The notes under the pieces are model-generated. The model made no database searches. It worked only from the letters and a program-made list of their open reading frames with translations, and was not told the DNA's origin. Shown in pieces: positions 44,278 through 54,103 of a DNA stretch of 64,000 bases. This DNA is from Croceivirga sp009797885 (GTDB lineage: Bacteria; Bacteroidota; Bacteroidia; Flavobacteriales; Flavobacteriaceae). The translations under genes were made by a program, and so were the position numbers. Numbering within the stretch: the stretch's first letter is position 1; every line of letters starts with the position of its first letter. The stretch is from NCBI GenBank assembly GCA_045866215.1, contig AP035880.1, positions 4,340,001 through 4,404,000 on the forward strand, written 5' to 3'.

Positions 44278-46065
44278 ATGGATATGTTTAAAAATAAAAT
44301 AATTATATGGGTCGCTTTTCTGTTTTGCTGTAGTCACTACGGACAGTATGAAACGCACAATGACGATACCTCAATGTATTCCCAAATAGGGAAAGAGGGT
44401 GTATTTATCCATTATAACGCTTCCTTACTTTTTGTTGGGGAATATTTGTACTACAGTGTGTATTGCCAGAACAAGAAAACCGGTAAAGCGAGTGATATCA
44501 GTAAAATAGCCTATGTGGAACTGATTGGGGAGAACGGTACGGTAATATTTAGACAAAAGATAGGTTTGGAGAATGGAAGTGGTCAAGGGGATTTCTTTAT
44601 CCCCGTATCCGTGCCCTCTGGAAATTATAAGCTTATTGGATACACGCAATGGATGATGAATTGGGGCGAAGCCTCCTTTTTTCAGGGCGATGTTAGCATT
44701 CTCAACCCGTATACCAATGTACAAAAGCCTTTTCTTGCCGATCAAGATGCCAGTGGAGCAACCGGAAATACCCCGTCAATACAAATGGAAGGGGAACAGA
44801 AAAGTCAGTCCGTATCAAGTAAAAACGGCAGTAAAGTAACATTGGACCTGGCAAAGGATACCATGTCAAAAAGGGAAAAGGTCACCATGGTTTTGCGGAG
44901 TATGGGCGATGAGTCCTCCTTTGGCCGTTTTTCTATTTCCGTAAGGAGATATGATAGTCTTTATCATCTTGAAAGGGCAAACTCCATAGGCTTCAAAGAA
45001 GAACTTGATCGGGGCTCCCAGGAAGTGTTGTCCCCAAAAAATATCCTACCGGAAATGAGGGGAGATCTGTTTTCCGGAACCATCAGCACGGACAAACCAC
45101 TTTTGTCACTGGATGATCAAAAGGTTTTGTTTTCGATGGCCGGGGAGGAATATGATCTAAAAGTGTTGACCACCAATGAAAAAGGTGATTTTAGCTTCTC
45201 CTTGAACAATCAATACACAAGTGATACCGCTGTATTTCAGGTTTTGGGACATGAAAGGGAAAACTATACGATAACGCTAAAAGGGAAATTGTATCCAAAC
45301 TACGGCCATTTCACGTTTAAAAAGTTCGCGTTGCACCCAGAAATGGAAAAATTGATTTTGGAGCGGAGTATTCATAATCAAGTTGAAAATGCGTATTTCA
45401 GTGCAAAGCCGGATACGGTCAAAACAGCCAAAAAGGGGACTCCCTTTTATGGAACAAAGGCAACAGTATACCACCTGGACGACTACACTAGATTTCCAAC
45501 ATTCAAGGAAACCATAGTGGAAATCGTAAGTAATATTTGGGTCACCAAGGACAAATCCGGGCAACCTACCTTAAGGATGGGAGCCAAAAATTCCAGTTCC
45601 TATGACATTGGATACCAACCCCTTGTTATTGTTGATGGCCATGTGCTCCAAGATTTTGAAAAGCTAATTCAATACGATGCCAGAAACATAAAGACCATAA
45701 GCATAACAAAAGACCTCTACATGATCGGGGGACGCATATTTCAAGGCATACTTGACGTGGAAACCTTTGAAAACGATGATCGAATGGTACGTGCCCCATA
45801 TGCACGGGAGGTAACCCTATTAAAACCTTTGACGAATAAAAACTATTTTAAACAGGTATATACCTCAGAAAACAGGCTGGGTTTAAAAAAGATACCGGAT
45901 TATAGGCATCAGTTGCTCTGGCTTCCAAAAATTGAGCTGGAGACCATGACGGAAACCGTTGAACTTTTTACCTCTGATGTGCCGGGTACGTACGAAGTAG
46001 TATTGGAAGGATTTACCTTTTTAGGGGAGCCGGTTTCCATAAAAAAGCAGTTTAGGGTGGACTAA
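44278..46065 (+). CDS. Secreted macroglobulin-like protein with a C-terminal plug-like segment
   Basis: A 595-residue exported protein. The signal peptide ends near residue 22 (CCSHYGQ). The N-terminal part (residues 40-150) resembles the MG2 domain of alpha-2-macroglobulin-like proteins (ASLLFVGEYLYYSVYCQN, then VPSGNYKLIGYTQWMMNWG). A region near residues 440-500 (PLVIVDGHVLQDFEKLIQYDARNIKTISITK) looks like the plug-domain fold seen at the end of several flavobacterial macroglobulin-like proteins. It is two bases downstream of the second DUF4249 gene, so it completes the five-gene outer-membrane operon. A role in envelope protein handling or surface binding is plausible but unproven. Confidence 0.78.
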   Translation: MDMFKNKIIIWVAFLFCCSHYGQYETHNDDTSMYSQIGKEGVFIHYNASLLFVGEYLYYSVYCQNKKTGKASDISKIAYVELIGENGTVIFRQKIGLENGSGQGDFFIPVSVPSGNYKLIGYTQWMMNWGEASFFQGDVSILNPYTNVQKPFLADQDASGATGNTPSIQMEGEQKSQSVSSKNGSKVTLDLAKDTMSKREKVTMVLRSMGDESSFGRFSISVRRYDSLYHLERANSIGFKEELDRGSQEVLSPKNILPEMRGDLFSGTISTDKPLLSLDDQKVLFSMAGEEYDLKVLTTNEKGDFSFSLNNQYTSDTAVFQVLGHERENYTITLKGKLYPNYGHFTFKKFALHPEMEKLILERSIHNQVENAYFSAKPDTVKTAKKGTPFYGTKATVYHLDDYTRFPTFKETIVEIVSNIWVTKDKSGQPTLRMGAKNSSSYDIGYQPLVIVDGHVLQDFEKLIQYDARNIKTISITKDLYMIGGRIFQGILDVETFENDDRMVRAPYAREVTLLKPLTNKNYFKQVYTSENRLGLKKIPDYRHQLLWLPKIELETMTETVELFTSDVPGTYEVVLEGFTFLGEPVSIKKQFRVD

Positions 46066-46410
46066 GTCGAAGTTCCAAAAATCACCAACTAGAACGGGGG
46101 ATCACGGGTAAATGGAATTCCCGGTAGTTGTTTCACTCATACAATACATGGGAATGATGGATTTTATCTGAAGGAACCATTTCCATCTTTCTTGAAGGTG
46201 TCAATATTTTTGACATTTTCATGTCTAAATATTTTACGTTTCACCTGTTTTATGTAAAGGTATTTATCTGTAGAATACTGACTTTCAAAATCTTATGTTT
46301 TTGGCACAATCTTCGGGGATTTTTTGGCATTACTATGGACTGTTGTATTAAATGAGCACCGTCCATTACCGTTTATCAAGCTAGTAGAATCAATTAAAAT
46401 CATCGGGGTC
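46066..46410. other. Intergenic region before the first FtsX permease
   Basis: About 345 bases. Upstream in-frame codons of the permease extend to 46324, but the conserved protein starts at ATG 46411. A repeated TTTTTGACATTTTCATGTC-like AT-rich stretch near 46205-46225 could contain promoter sequence. No hairpin or repeat stands out. Confidence 0.45.
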
Positions 46411-48762
46411 ATGGTAAGGCACAATCTCCTGTTATTCTTTAGGACCATAAAAAAGAACAAAAGTATTTTCTTCATCAATGTCATTGGACTTTCAACAGGT
46501 CTTGCCTGCGTAATCTTGATAGCCCTTTGGGTCTTTGATGAACTCAAGGTGGATAAATTCCACAAGAATGATAAAAGGTTATATCAGATTGTTGAAACCC
46601 CTGAAATTGATGGTCGCCGGGTCCAGAACCCAAGTACGGCAGGACTATTGGCCGAAACCATAAAACAAGAATTCCCAGAGGTCGAGCACAGCACAAGCGT
46701 CAGGGAAACCGACGAAATGGTACTTTCATTTGAAAAAAACAACCTTAAAGCTAACGGACTCTTTACCGATAAGGAGTTTTTTGATGTATTCTCCTTTCCA
46801 CTTGTTCAGGGGAACAAAAGGAACATACTTTCAAATAGAAACTCAATTGTGGTATCGGAGGTTTTGGCCAAACGCCTTTTCACAGGCACGGAAAATGCCC
46901 TTGGAAAATCTGTGAAGCTTTTTGGTGACAAGCTGTTCACGGTTTCGGGAGTGCTAAAAAAGGTACCTGTCAATTCCTCCATCCAATTCGATTTTGTTTT
47001 GCCATTTGACCATTTTAAGGAGATAAGTCCCAATACTTTGAATTGGGATTATAACACTGTCAGCGTTTACCTTGTGCTAAAGGAAGGTAGCGATATTACC
47101 AATTTCAATTCCAAGATTGAAGGTTTTATCGGTACAAAGACCGATGCCGATGGCAGACTCCTTTCCACACGATTGTTCTCCGACAACTATCTCCATGACA
47201 AATTTCGGGACAGGGTGGAAAAATCGGGGAGAATCACCTACGTTCGCCTTTTTTCCTTAATTGCCTTTTTGATTTTGACCATCGCGTGTATCAATTTTAT
47301 GAACCTTTCTACGGCCAACGCTTCCCGAAGGTTAAAGGAAATAGGGATAAAAAAGGCCATGGGGTCAAAACGCAATGTGTTGATGTCCCAATACCTGACG
47401 GAATCCCTGATGATGACACTACTGTCCACTGTATTTGCTGTATTGATGGTAGCTTTGTTGTTGCCCCAATTCAATGCACTTACGGCAAAGGAAATGGAGC
47501 TGGTCTTTACATCGGAATACCTATGGGTCTTTGGTGCCATTCTATTGGTCACAAGTCTTTTGGCTGGCAGTTATCCGGCATTTTATCTCTCGGGGCTCAA
47601 TACAATTGCAACACTGAAAGGGAAGTTGAATACGTCTTCCAAAGAAGTATTTGCCCGTAGGAGCCTGGTCATCTTTCAATTTGTGCTTTCCACGGTTTTG
47701 ATCCTTTTTGTTTTTATTATATACAAACAACTGGAATATACCCAGAACAAAAACTTGGGATACAACAAGGATAACATCGTATATTTTGATATCGATGGAA
47801 AAATAAGGCAAAACCTTGATACTTTCCTATCGGCACTGGGACAGCTTGAAGGAGTGAGATCGTCCAGTAGCATTTCCACTAATATTGTCGGTGGGAACAA
47901 TACGACTACGCGACTGGAATGGCCGGGAAAGATGCCCGATCAACAAGAGGTATTCCAGATACGTCCCGTAAATTATAATATGATAGAGATTTTTGATATT
48001 GACATGGTTCAAGGAAGACCCTTTTCCAGGGAATACGGGGCCGAGGAGTCTAAAATTGTCTTTAATCGAACGGCCATCGAAGCGATGGGACTTAAAAATC
48101 CTATTGGTAAAAAGGTCTCTTTGGAAAATACGGATTTTGAAATTGTAGGTGTCACGGAAGATTTTCATTTTGCATCGCTTCATGAGGAAATCAAACCCCT
48201 TTTCTTCGTGTTGCGTCCAGAATGGACACGCACCGTAATGGTCAGGATTCAAGCAGGAAAGGAAAAAATTGCTTTGGACAATCTTCGGGATTTTTATGGA
48301 CGGTATAGTTCCAAAGGTGATTTCGAATACAGGTTTCTTGACCGGACATACGCGGCGCAATATGCTGCAGAACAACAGGTTTCCATCCTTGCCAAATATT
48401 TTGCGGGACTGGCTATATTGATTTCTTGTTTGGGACTTTTCGGGCTGGCTACCTTTAATGCTGAAAGGAGAAGCAAAGAAATCAGTATTAGAAAGGTCCT
48501 TGGTCAAAGCTCTTCCCAAATTGCTTTTATGCTGTCCAGCGAGTTTGCCAAACCCGTATTGATTTCAGTAATAATAGCCCTTCCCGTTGCCTATCTCTTA
48601 GTGAACAATTGGCTTTCCAGTTTTGCCTACCGAATTCCGTTACATATCTGGTATTTTTTAATGGCCGGACTTACGGCACTGTCCGTAGCCATATTGACGG
48701 TAGGTAGTCAAGCAATTAAGGCTGCACAAAATAATCCAATTATTGGTCTTAGGGATGAATAA
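46411..48762 (+). CDS. FtsX/MacB-type ABC transporter permease (orphan)
   Basis: Start at ATG 46411 (MVRHNLLLFFRTIKKNKS), giving 783 residues. The layout is that of Bacteroidota double-unit permeases: a first helix with NVIGLSTGLACVILI, a large periplasmic MacB_PCD domain (about residues 45-245), three helices of an FtsX unit (IAFLILTIACINFMN, with ASRRLKEIGIKKAMG), then a second helix, periplasmic domain and FtsX unit (GLATFNAERRSKEISIRKVLGQ). The RRLKEIG-KK-MG and RRSKEISIRKVLG loops contact the ATPase. No ATPase gene is adjacent, so the partner is elsewhere. Such systems work as mechanotransmitters in export of peptides, lipoproteins or drugs, or in envelope stress. Confidence 0.88.
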   Translation: MVRHNLLLFFRTIKKNKSIFFINVIGLSTGLACVILIALWVFDELKVDKFHKNDKRLYQIVETPEIDGRRVQNPSTAGLLAETIKQEFPEVEHSTSVRETDEMVLSFEKNNLKANGLFTDKEFFDVFSFPLVQGNKRNILSNRNSIVVSEVLAKRLFTGTENALGKSVKLFGDKLFTVSGVLKKVPVNSSIQFDFVLPFDHFKEISPNTLNWDYNTVSVYLVLKEGSDITNFNSKIEGFIGTKTDADGRLLSTRLFSDNYLHDKFRDRVEKSGRITYVRLFSLIAFLILTIACINFMNLSTANASRRLKEIGIKKAMGSKRNVLMSQYLTESLMMTLLSTVFAVLMVALLLPQFNALTAKEMELVFTSEYLWVFGAILLVTSLLAGSYPAFYLSGLNTIATLKGKLNTSSKEVFARRSLVIFQFVLSTVLILFVFIIYKQLEYTQNKNLGYNKDNIVYFDIDGKIRQNLDTFLSALGQLEGVRSSSSISTNIVGGNNTTTRLEWPGKMPDQQEVFQIRPVNYNMIEIFDIDMVQGRPFSREYGAEESKIVFNRTAIEAMGLKNPIGKKVSLENTDFEIVGVTEDFHFASLHEEIKPLFFVLRPEWTRTVMVRIQAGKEKIALDNLRDFYGRYSSKGDFEYRFLDRTYAAQYAAEQQVSILAKYFAGLAILISCLGLFGLATFNAERRSKEISIRKVLGQSSSQIAFMLSSEFAKPVLISVIIALPVAYLLVNNWLSSFAYRIPLHIWYFLMAGLTALSVAILTVGSQAIKAAQNNPIIGLRDE

Positions 48763-48973
48763 ACATCAACCGGTCATTCATGAGCCAAAAAAGAAAAAAT
48801 GGAGAAATGAAAACTGTCTTACATGGTTATATCCCATATTAAACCAAATAAGGCAATCCGTGAAGAGATGGCAAAGTAACTTAAAGCTTTGCATTAGGTT
48901 AGGTATAACGAAGATCGCTGCGGACAATTTGAAGCAACCAAATGCGCATTGATCCATCTTTTTTTAAAACAAA

Positions 48974-49390
48974 ATGATGATGAAAAAACTAATGATTGGG
49001 GCAGTCATTTTGATCGGAATGGGCTCCTGTGATAACGACGATGGTTTGACCCAAAATTTGAATGGAAACTACTCGGGAACATTTACCGTGGAATACGCCG
49101 ATGGAACAATACATACCAACTCCGTGACGGTTCTTTTTTCCGAACCCAATACGTATAGTAGCAGCGGAGATGGAAATGCTAATGATTTTTATCCGGCAGG
49201 TGGAAATGGAACGTATCAAATGGAGAATTCTAAAATTATTTTTTCCGATACCAACATTTGGCTGGCCCATTTTGACTGGAACCTAATTTTAAATGGGGAA
49301 TACGATTATTCCATCAATGATGACCGGTTGACTATTTCCGCCAGTAAAAACGATATCGGATTGTACACATATGAGCTAAGGAAAGAATAG
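48974..49390 (+). CDS. Small lipoprotein of unknown function
   Basis: A 138-residue product with a lipobox in LIGMGSC followed by DNDDG, the acidic start typical of exported Bacteroidota lipoproteins. The rest is beta-rich (NGNYSGTFTVEYADGTIH ... SITISA-like strands) and resembles lipocalin-like small beta barrels in layout, without a firm family match. It stands alone between the permease and rsgA. Confidence 0.7.
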   Translation: MMMKKLMIGAVILIGMGSCDNDDGLTQNLNGNYSGTFTVEYADGTIHTNSVTVLFSEPNTYSSSGDGNANDFYPAGGNGTYQMENSKIIFSDTNIWLAHFDWNLILNGEYDYSINDDRLTISASKNDIGLYTYELRKE

Positions 49391-49564
49391 GTTATATGGG
49401 GTAGTCCAGTCGAAATTGATGGCAATCGAGAGCGTGCCTATGGTCTTGCATTGTGATTATATTCGTTTGCAGTCCAAGGGTATGCCCCCAAATATCCTTC
49501 AAGGAAGTAATGCCATTTCCACGCGTATAATCAATAGCAGATGAATACGATCACATTGCCATAT

Positions 49565-50629
49565 TCAGTATTTCTTCAGTTTTCTGTCTTTTTTATAATT
49601 CTTTATCATCTTACCAAAATCCTTTTCCTTCTTTCGTCTTTCGGCCAGAGTGGATTCAAAGTGGTCTTTTTCCCGTTCCATTTTCAAATAGTTTTCGTAG
49701 GACGTTTTATCAATTTCTCCATTTTCAACGGCCGCGGTTATGGCACACCCGATTTCCGTAGTATGCGAACAGTCGTTGAACCTGCAATTTTTGGATAGTA
49801 CGGTTATGGTTTCAAACGTAACTTCCAATCCATGGGAGGAGTCTGCGATTCCAACTTCCCGCATCCCTGGATTGTCAATGAAAATGCCTTTTTCGGTAAC
49901 CAATAGTTCCCGATGGGTGGTAATATGTCTTCCCCGGTCAATACTGCTACTGATTTCCCCCGTGATCATCACTTCTTCGCCAACCAGGATATTGATGAGC
50001 GAGGACTTACCCACTCCGGATGAACCCAATAAACAAAAGGTTTTGCCTTTTTGCAAGTAGGTGTTCAGAACTGCAATTCCTTCTTGCGATATATTGCTTA
50101 TTGGAATGATCGGCACTTGATCTATCCTTTCTTGTATGGCGCCGATCAACCTTTCCAAACTTTTTTGGGCAATCAAATCTATTTTGTTGAGAAGGATGAT
50201 TGCTTTTATTCCGGAGGAATTGCAAAGGGTCAAATACCGTTCTATGCGGTTGATGTTAAAATCCCTATCCACGGCTTGTAGAATAAGGGCATAATCAATA
50301 TTTGTTGCGATTACTTGGCGTTCCCCAAACTTTCCAACGGCTTGACGTGCCAGGGTCGATAATCTGGGGAAAACGCTATGGATGATCACAAAATCGGAAT
50401 CATGGTCTATAAGCGCAACCCAATCCCCTACAGCGGGAAAATCTTCACGGTTATTGGCTGAAAACCTTAAATTTCCCGTGATAACGGCCTCAAATTCGCC
50501 TTTTCCGTTCTTCACAATATATCTTTCCTTGTGTTCGGCCACGACCCTTCCGATTCCGAAGTCCCCAAGGTTGTTTTTTATCCTTAGTGTCTCGAAATGT
50601 TTAGTATAGCCCAAATCTTCCATCGTCAT
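49565..50629 (-). CDS. rsgA: Ribosome small-subunit-dependent GTPase A
   Basis: Start at ATG 50627-50629 (MTMEDLGYTKHFE), giving 354 residues; an upstream GTG at 50650 is possible. The protein has an OB fold (about residues 30-90, GRVVAEHKERYIVKNG), then a circularly permuted GTPase domain with G4 (LNKIDL) preceding G1 (GSSGVGKSSLIN) and G3 (DNPGMRE). A C-terminal zinc knuckle has Cys and His in CRFNDCSHTTEIGCA. RsgA acts as a late checkpoint in 30S maturation. It overlaps the end of the metallo-hydrolase gene upstream. Confidence 0.95.
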   Translation of the reverse strand: MTMEDLGYTKHFETLRIKNNLGDFGIGRVVAEHKERYIVKNGKGEFEAVITGNLRFSANNREDFPAVGDWVALIDHDSDFVIIHSVFPRLSTLARQAVGKFGERQVIATNIDYALILQAVDRDFNINRIERYLTLCNSSGIKAIILLNKIDLIAQKSLERLIGAIQERIDQVPIIPISNISQEGIAVLNTYLQKGKTFCLLGSSGVGKSSLINILVGEEVMITGEISSSIDRGRHITTHRELLVTEKGIFIDNPGMREVGIADSSHGLEVTFETITVLSKNCRFNDCSHTTEIGCAITAAVENGEIDKTSYENYLKMEREKDHFESTLAERRKKEKDFGKMIKNYKKDRKLKKY

Positions 50630-51443
50630 TTTTCTTAAGTTGATTTTCACGATCCAATTTGATCATTTTAATTTTCCCGTTGACCAAAGTTTCAAACCGT
50701 TTCAATTCATTTCGATTTTTGATTTCATAGTGCATTGGAATAACAATTCCAGGCTTGATTTCATTAATGATCTTAGCTGCCTCTTCCCCGTTCATTGTTA
50801 GGTTATCACCTCCTATCGGTACTAAAGCAACATCAACATCCCTTATTTCCCTCATTTCCGGAATATAATCGGTATCGCCGGCATGGTATACTTTTGTTCC
50901 ATTTTTCAAGGTAAGGACATAACCCACATTCTCTTTTGCCCTGGGGTGTGCCCTAATCCATAAAAAAACGGATTTCGTATTGTATGCCCAGGTCGTCTCA
51001 ATATGGATGCCTTCAAGGATTAACTGCTCTTTTGGTCTTACCTCATGTATTTTATCGGTGATATTTTTTAGTTTTTTTGATACCCCTTTTGGGCAAACAA
51101 TGACCGTTCCGCTTTTAAGAAGGTTTTTGATGTCCTTGATGGAAAAATGGTCCGGGTGCCCATGGGTCAACAAAATAAAATCGGCCGGTTCCGCATTCGC
51201 TACCTCCACGGGGTCGATGTAAATAATCGTATTATCCGTTTTCAATTGAAAACTTGAAGGGAAGAAGTGGGCTTTGTTCACTTTAATGGCACCCCAGGTC
51301 GTTAAGGTGGTATTTTCTCCAACGGCTACTTGTTGCGGTATGGGATTCCTCTTTTCGCTTATTGTTACTTTAACCATCGTACAGCCCAGGTTAATTGACA
51401 AGGCCAAATAGAGTATTGGAAAATACAATCTGTCCGGCTTCAT
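50601..51443 (-). CDS. Metallo-beta-lactamase-fold lipoprotein (UlaG-like)
   Basis: A 280-residue protein with a lipoprotein signal ending INLGC (Cys21), followed by an MBL domain: ILLTHGHPDHFSIKDI carries the HxHxDH metal motif, VYHAGDTDYIPEM the later His/Asp pair, and IPMHYEIKNR the last His. The fold and HAGDT block match the UlaG/L-ascorbate-6-phosphate lactonase-like group, whose members hydrolyse varied lactones or phosphoesters. Substrate unknown. A lipid-anchored, exported version is unusual. It lies 70 bases downstream of a TetR regulator on the same strand and overlaps rsgA by about 29 bases. Confidence 0.85.
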   Translation of the reverse strand: MKPDRLYFPILYLALSINLGCTMVKVTISEKRNPIPQQVAVGENTTLTTWGAIKVNKAHFFPSSFQLKTDNTIIYIDPVEVANAEPADFILLTHGHPDHFSIKDIKNLLKSGTVIVCPKGVSKKLKNITDKIHEVRPKEQLILEGIHIETTWAYNTKSVFLWIRAHPRAKENVGYVLTLKNGTKVYHAGDTDYIPEMREIRDVDVALVPIGGDNLTMNGEEAAKIINEIKPGIVIPMHYEIKNRNELKRFETLVNGKIKMIKLDRENQLKKNDDGRFGLY

Positions 51444-51512
51444 TCGAGTTTATCTTTTTTACAAAATTATGCGGGCCGGGCACGGGATTTTAGACGTTTC
51501 CGTCTATTTTGG

Positions 51513-52055
51513 TCAGTGTTTCGATTGCCTTAAAAGAAGGACCATTTGTCGAATATTGGCAAAGTATGACTTTAACCAGGGCTCGTTGAGGGTTTCATCG
51601 GTAATTTGAAGATAAAAATTCTCTAAACTGAGGTGAAAGACCATCTGCGCCAAATAACCATTCTCGGTTAGGGAAATGATGTTCTTCCAAACGGGAAGCA
51701 GTCCCTGGACTGAAAATTGGCCAATATGGTCAAGGTATTTTTTGAAACTTAGATTGTCCCTATGGATTCTTAATTGGCGATGGAACAACAGGTCTGTCTT
51801 GTGCTCAAGGAGAATCGCTATCAATTCATTTTCGTTCCTTGCCTCCGACTCTTTTTTTGAAATGGTCTTTGCCCGGCCCAAATGAAATTCCAAGAGCCTT
51901 TCCATAAAAACTTCCAAATCGGCAAACAAATGGTAAAATGAGGATTTGTTTTTTCCGACCGCTCTGGATAATCGCTCCACCTTAAGGCCGTTCGGACCCT
52001 CTTTGGCAAAACATCGATACCCTGTTTCCAACCAATTTTTTTCTACCGCTCTCAT
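51513..52055 (-). CDS. TetR-family transcriptional regulator
   Basis: A 180-residue protein with a TetR_N DNA-binding domain: NWLETGYRCFAKEGPNGLKVERLSRAVGKNKSSFYHLFADLEVFMERLLEFH, where helix-turn-helix LSRAVGKNKSSFYHLF is clear. The C-terminal ligand domain is helical and divergent. It likely represses itself and possibly the metallo-hydrolase gene that follows 70 bases downstream. No palindrome stands out in front of it. Confidence 0.87.
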   Translation of the reverse strand: MRAVEKNWLETGYRCFAKEGPNGLKVERLSRAVGKNKSSFYHLFADLEVFMERLLEFHLGRAKTISKKESEARNENELIAILLEHKTDLLFHRQLRIHRDNLSFKKYLDHIGQFSVQGLLPVWKNIISLTENGYLAQMVFHLSLENFYLQITDETLNEPWLKSYFANIRQMVLLLRQSKH

Positions 52056-52372
52056 TGTTTGATCATCCCAAATACCGGTGATGGAACTGGTAAGGTTAGT
52101 TTTGATAAATTACGGCTTTATTTTCACTTTGGGAATTACATATGGGCCACGTGTATCGTTCACTGGATTTACTTGACCGTTTGAGCAAAAAAACAATAGG
52201 GTGCCGAATGCTTCCGACACCCTTTGGCAACTAAATGAATTCATTGGAAATTTACACTACTCTTTTTTGACCCTTACCCGTTGGTCAACATCTTCGAAGT
52301 ATGCGATTTCCAAGAGAAGACGGGGAACGCAAATGGAACGATTACCAGTAATCCGATCATTTCCATTTTTGA
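52056..52372. other. Intergenic region with the M56-peptidase terminator
   Basis: About 317 bases between two minus-strand genes. It contains the terminator at 52188-52222 and must contain the TetR promoter. Nothing else is recognised. Confidence 0.5.
52188..52222 (-). terminator. Rho-independent terminator of the blaI-M56 operon
   Basis: On the minus strand, GGGTGTCGGAAG is followed by ATTCGGCACCC, forming a GC-rich hairpin (GGGTG/CACCC plus CG/CG pairs, one mismatch), then TATTGTTTTTTT. It lies about 150 bases beyond the stop of the ankyrin-M56 gene. Confidence 0.7.
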
Positions 52373-54100
52373 TCAATTATCCTTTGCACCTTTGGATTTC
52401 AAGTACCTGACAATGGAATCATGTCCCTTTTTATCGGCCATCAACAAGGCAGTTCGGACCCTAATATTGCCATCACGAAGTCTTTCAGTACATATTTTGT
52501 TTACGTCCGCTCCATTTTCGATAAGAAATTTTACTATCGCAAGATGCCCTTGTTCACTTGCGTTGATCAAAGGGGTTTCATCGCCCTTTACCTCTTGGTT
52601 TACAGCTGCCCCTAATCCCACCAAGTATTCGACTAATTCGAAATGTCCACCTTTGGAAGCCATAATCAAGGGACTACCATCACCCTGAACTCCCATATTG
52701 ATATCTGCTTTCAATCTGACCAATGCTTTTGCCATGGCCAGGTCCCCGTTCTTGGAAGCTTGAATCAAAGCACTACCATCCCCAGGGAATTTTTTGTTTA
52801 CATCGACCCCTTTGGAAACCAAAAGCTCGACCAGTTCAATATCCCCATTCCGGGCGGCCAACCATAGCGGATGGCCATCGCTATTGGTCCCTAGATTTGG
52901 ATCAGCTCCCTTTTCCAATAAATACCGGGCTATCTGAAGTCTGTTTTGCCTGATTGCCATAACCAGGGCCGTTCCCTCTCCCTCTTGCACAAGATTTACG
53001 TCAGCACCTTTCGCAATCAATTCTTTGACCCGATCAAAATCCCCAATTCGAACTGCATACAAAAGCGGCGCAAGATCTCGGTCAACGTCATCATCATATT
53101 CATTATCAAATCTTTCCGCAGTGTTACGTTCACCAAGGGATACCACTTTTCCCTGCGCTTTGGCCGAAAGGGGTTGATTGAGTAACAACAAGGTTACTAC
53201 TAGGGTTGGAGCAATGAATGCATACTTCCAATAACTGTTTGTGTTCGATTTCTTTTTGTTCATCATGACGATTCGTTTTTTAATTAATGATTGATTGTAA
53301 TTCGAGACGATGGTGAGCGGCTTTCGCTCCACACCTATCTCAATAAGGTTCAACTGATACTTTTCCGTTTCAACCGCTGGGGATTTTACAAGGAGTGCAT
53401 CAGTTTGGTATTCAATATTTTTCTCAACCTCTTTCTTGAAGAACCATACGATTGGGTTGAACCAAAGGATAATAATGGCAATTTCAGCGATGAGCAAGTC
53501 AATGGAATGCATCAGTTTTACATGGATTTTCTCATGCTCCAGTATTTGCTCGTAGGTTTCGGAATTGTATTTCTTTGGATTTAAAAGGACATATTTGAAA
53601 AAGGAGCGGGGACCATTATCATCATCCACATTAACTATGGTGCAGTTCACATCATCCACTTTATCATTCGTTCTTCGCACTTGAAAAAAAACGGTTGCCA
53701 ATTGAAAGAGTAGATGTGCGGTTAATACCATCACACCAAAAACGTAAATTAAAAACAGCCAAGATCCAATGCTTTTACTATTGGCAGGCGGAACATTGAT
53801 TGGGCTATTTTCTTCGGACATTGCATCATTGGTCGACCTCACATTTTCCGGTTCGGATTCCACTGAAGAAACATAACCCTGTGGGGGTTCCTGTAGTGGT
53901 GTTTGTTCCAGCCAATTACTAACGACTCCCTGATGGTTTACCAATTCTGGAAGAGCAATAAGAGGAAGTAAAAAGACTAGCAATAAACCCACCATAAGAT
54001 AGATACGGTTTAGGGCAAAAAAACTTTCCTGCTGCAACAACAGTTTGTAAAAAATCCACAAAATCAAAATCACAACAGAAGCCTTTACTAGGAATACCAT
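52373..54100 (-). CDS. BlaR1/MecR1-type M56 peptidase fused to seven ankyrin repeats
   Basis: A 575-residue membrane protein. Four helices (about residues 5-25, 33-52, 112-138, 198-222) surround the M56 metalloprotease motif HEKIH at residues 189-193, with a downstream NIEYQTDALL carrying the expected Glu/Asp zinc-ligand region. A last helix (about 292-314, ending LSAKAQ) leads into a C-terminal domain of seven ankyrin repeats (about 344-575), each with G-DVN and A---G--I/L patterns. By topology the repeats are periplasmic. In BlaR1 systems a sensor peptidase destroys its BlaI repressor. Here the usual penicillin-binding or TonB sensor is replaced by ankyrins. The blaI-like gene is four bases upstream. 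Confidence 0.88.
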   Translation of the reverse strand: MVFLVKASVVILILWIFYKLLLQQESFFALNRIYLMVGLLLVFLLPLIALPELVNHQGVVSNWLEQTPLQEPPQGYVSSVESEPENVRSTNDAMSEENSPINVPPANSKSIGSWLFLIYVFGVMVLTAHLLFQLATVFFQVRRTNDKVDDVNCTIVNVDDDNGPRSFFKYVLLNPKKYNSETYEQILEHEKIHVKLMHSIDLLIAEIAIIILWFNPIVWFFKKEVEKNIEYQTDALLVKSPAVETEKYQLNLIEIGVERKPLTIVSNYNQSLIKKRIVMMNKKKSNTNSYWKYAFIAPTLVVTLLLLNQPLSAKAQGKVVSLGERNTAERFDNEYDDDVDRDLAPLLYAVRIGDFDRVKELIAKGADVNLVQEGEGTALVMAIRQNRLQIARYLLEKGADPNLGTNSDGHPLWLAARNGDIELVELLVSKGVDVNKKFPGDGSALIQASKNGDLAMAKALVRLKADINMGVQGDGSPLIMASKGGHFELVEYLVGLGAAVNQEVKGDETPLINASEQGHLAIVKFLIENGADVNKICTERLRDGNIRVRTALLMADKKGHDSIVRYLKSKGAKDN

Positions 54101-54103
54101 GGT

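Noticed and set aside
48743..48952. 69-codon plus-strand frame after the first permease
   Set aside because: It overlaps the permease end in another frame and is rich in basic residues without any motif.
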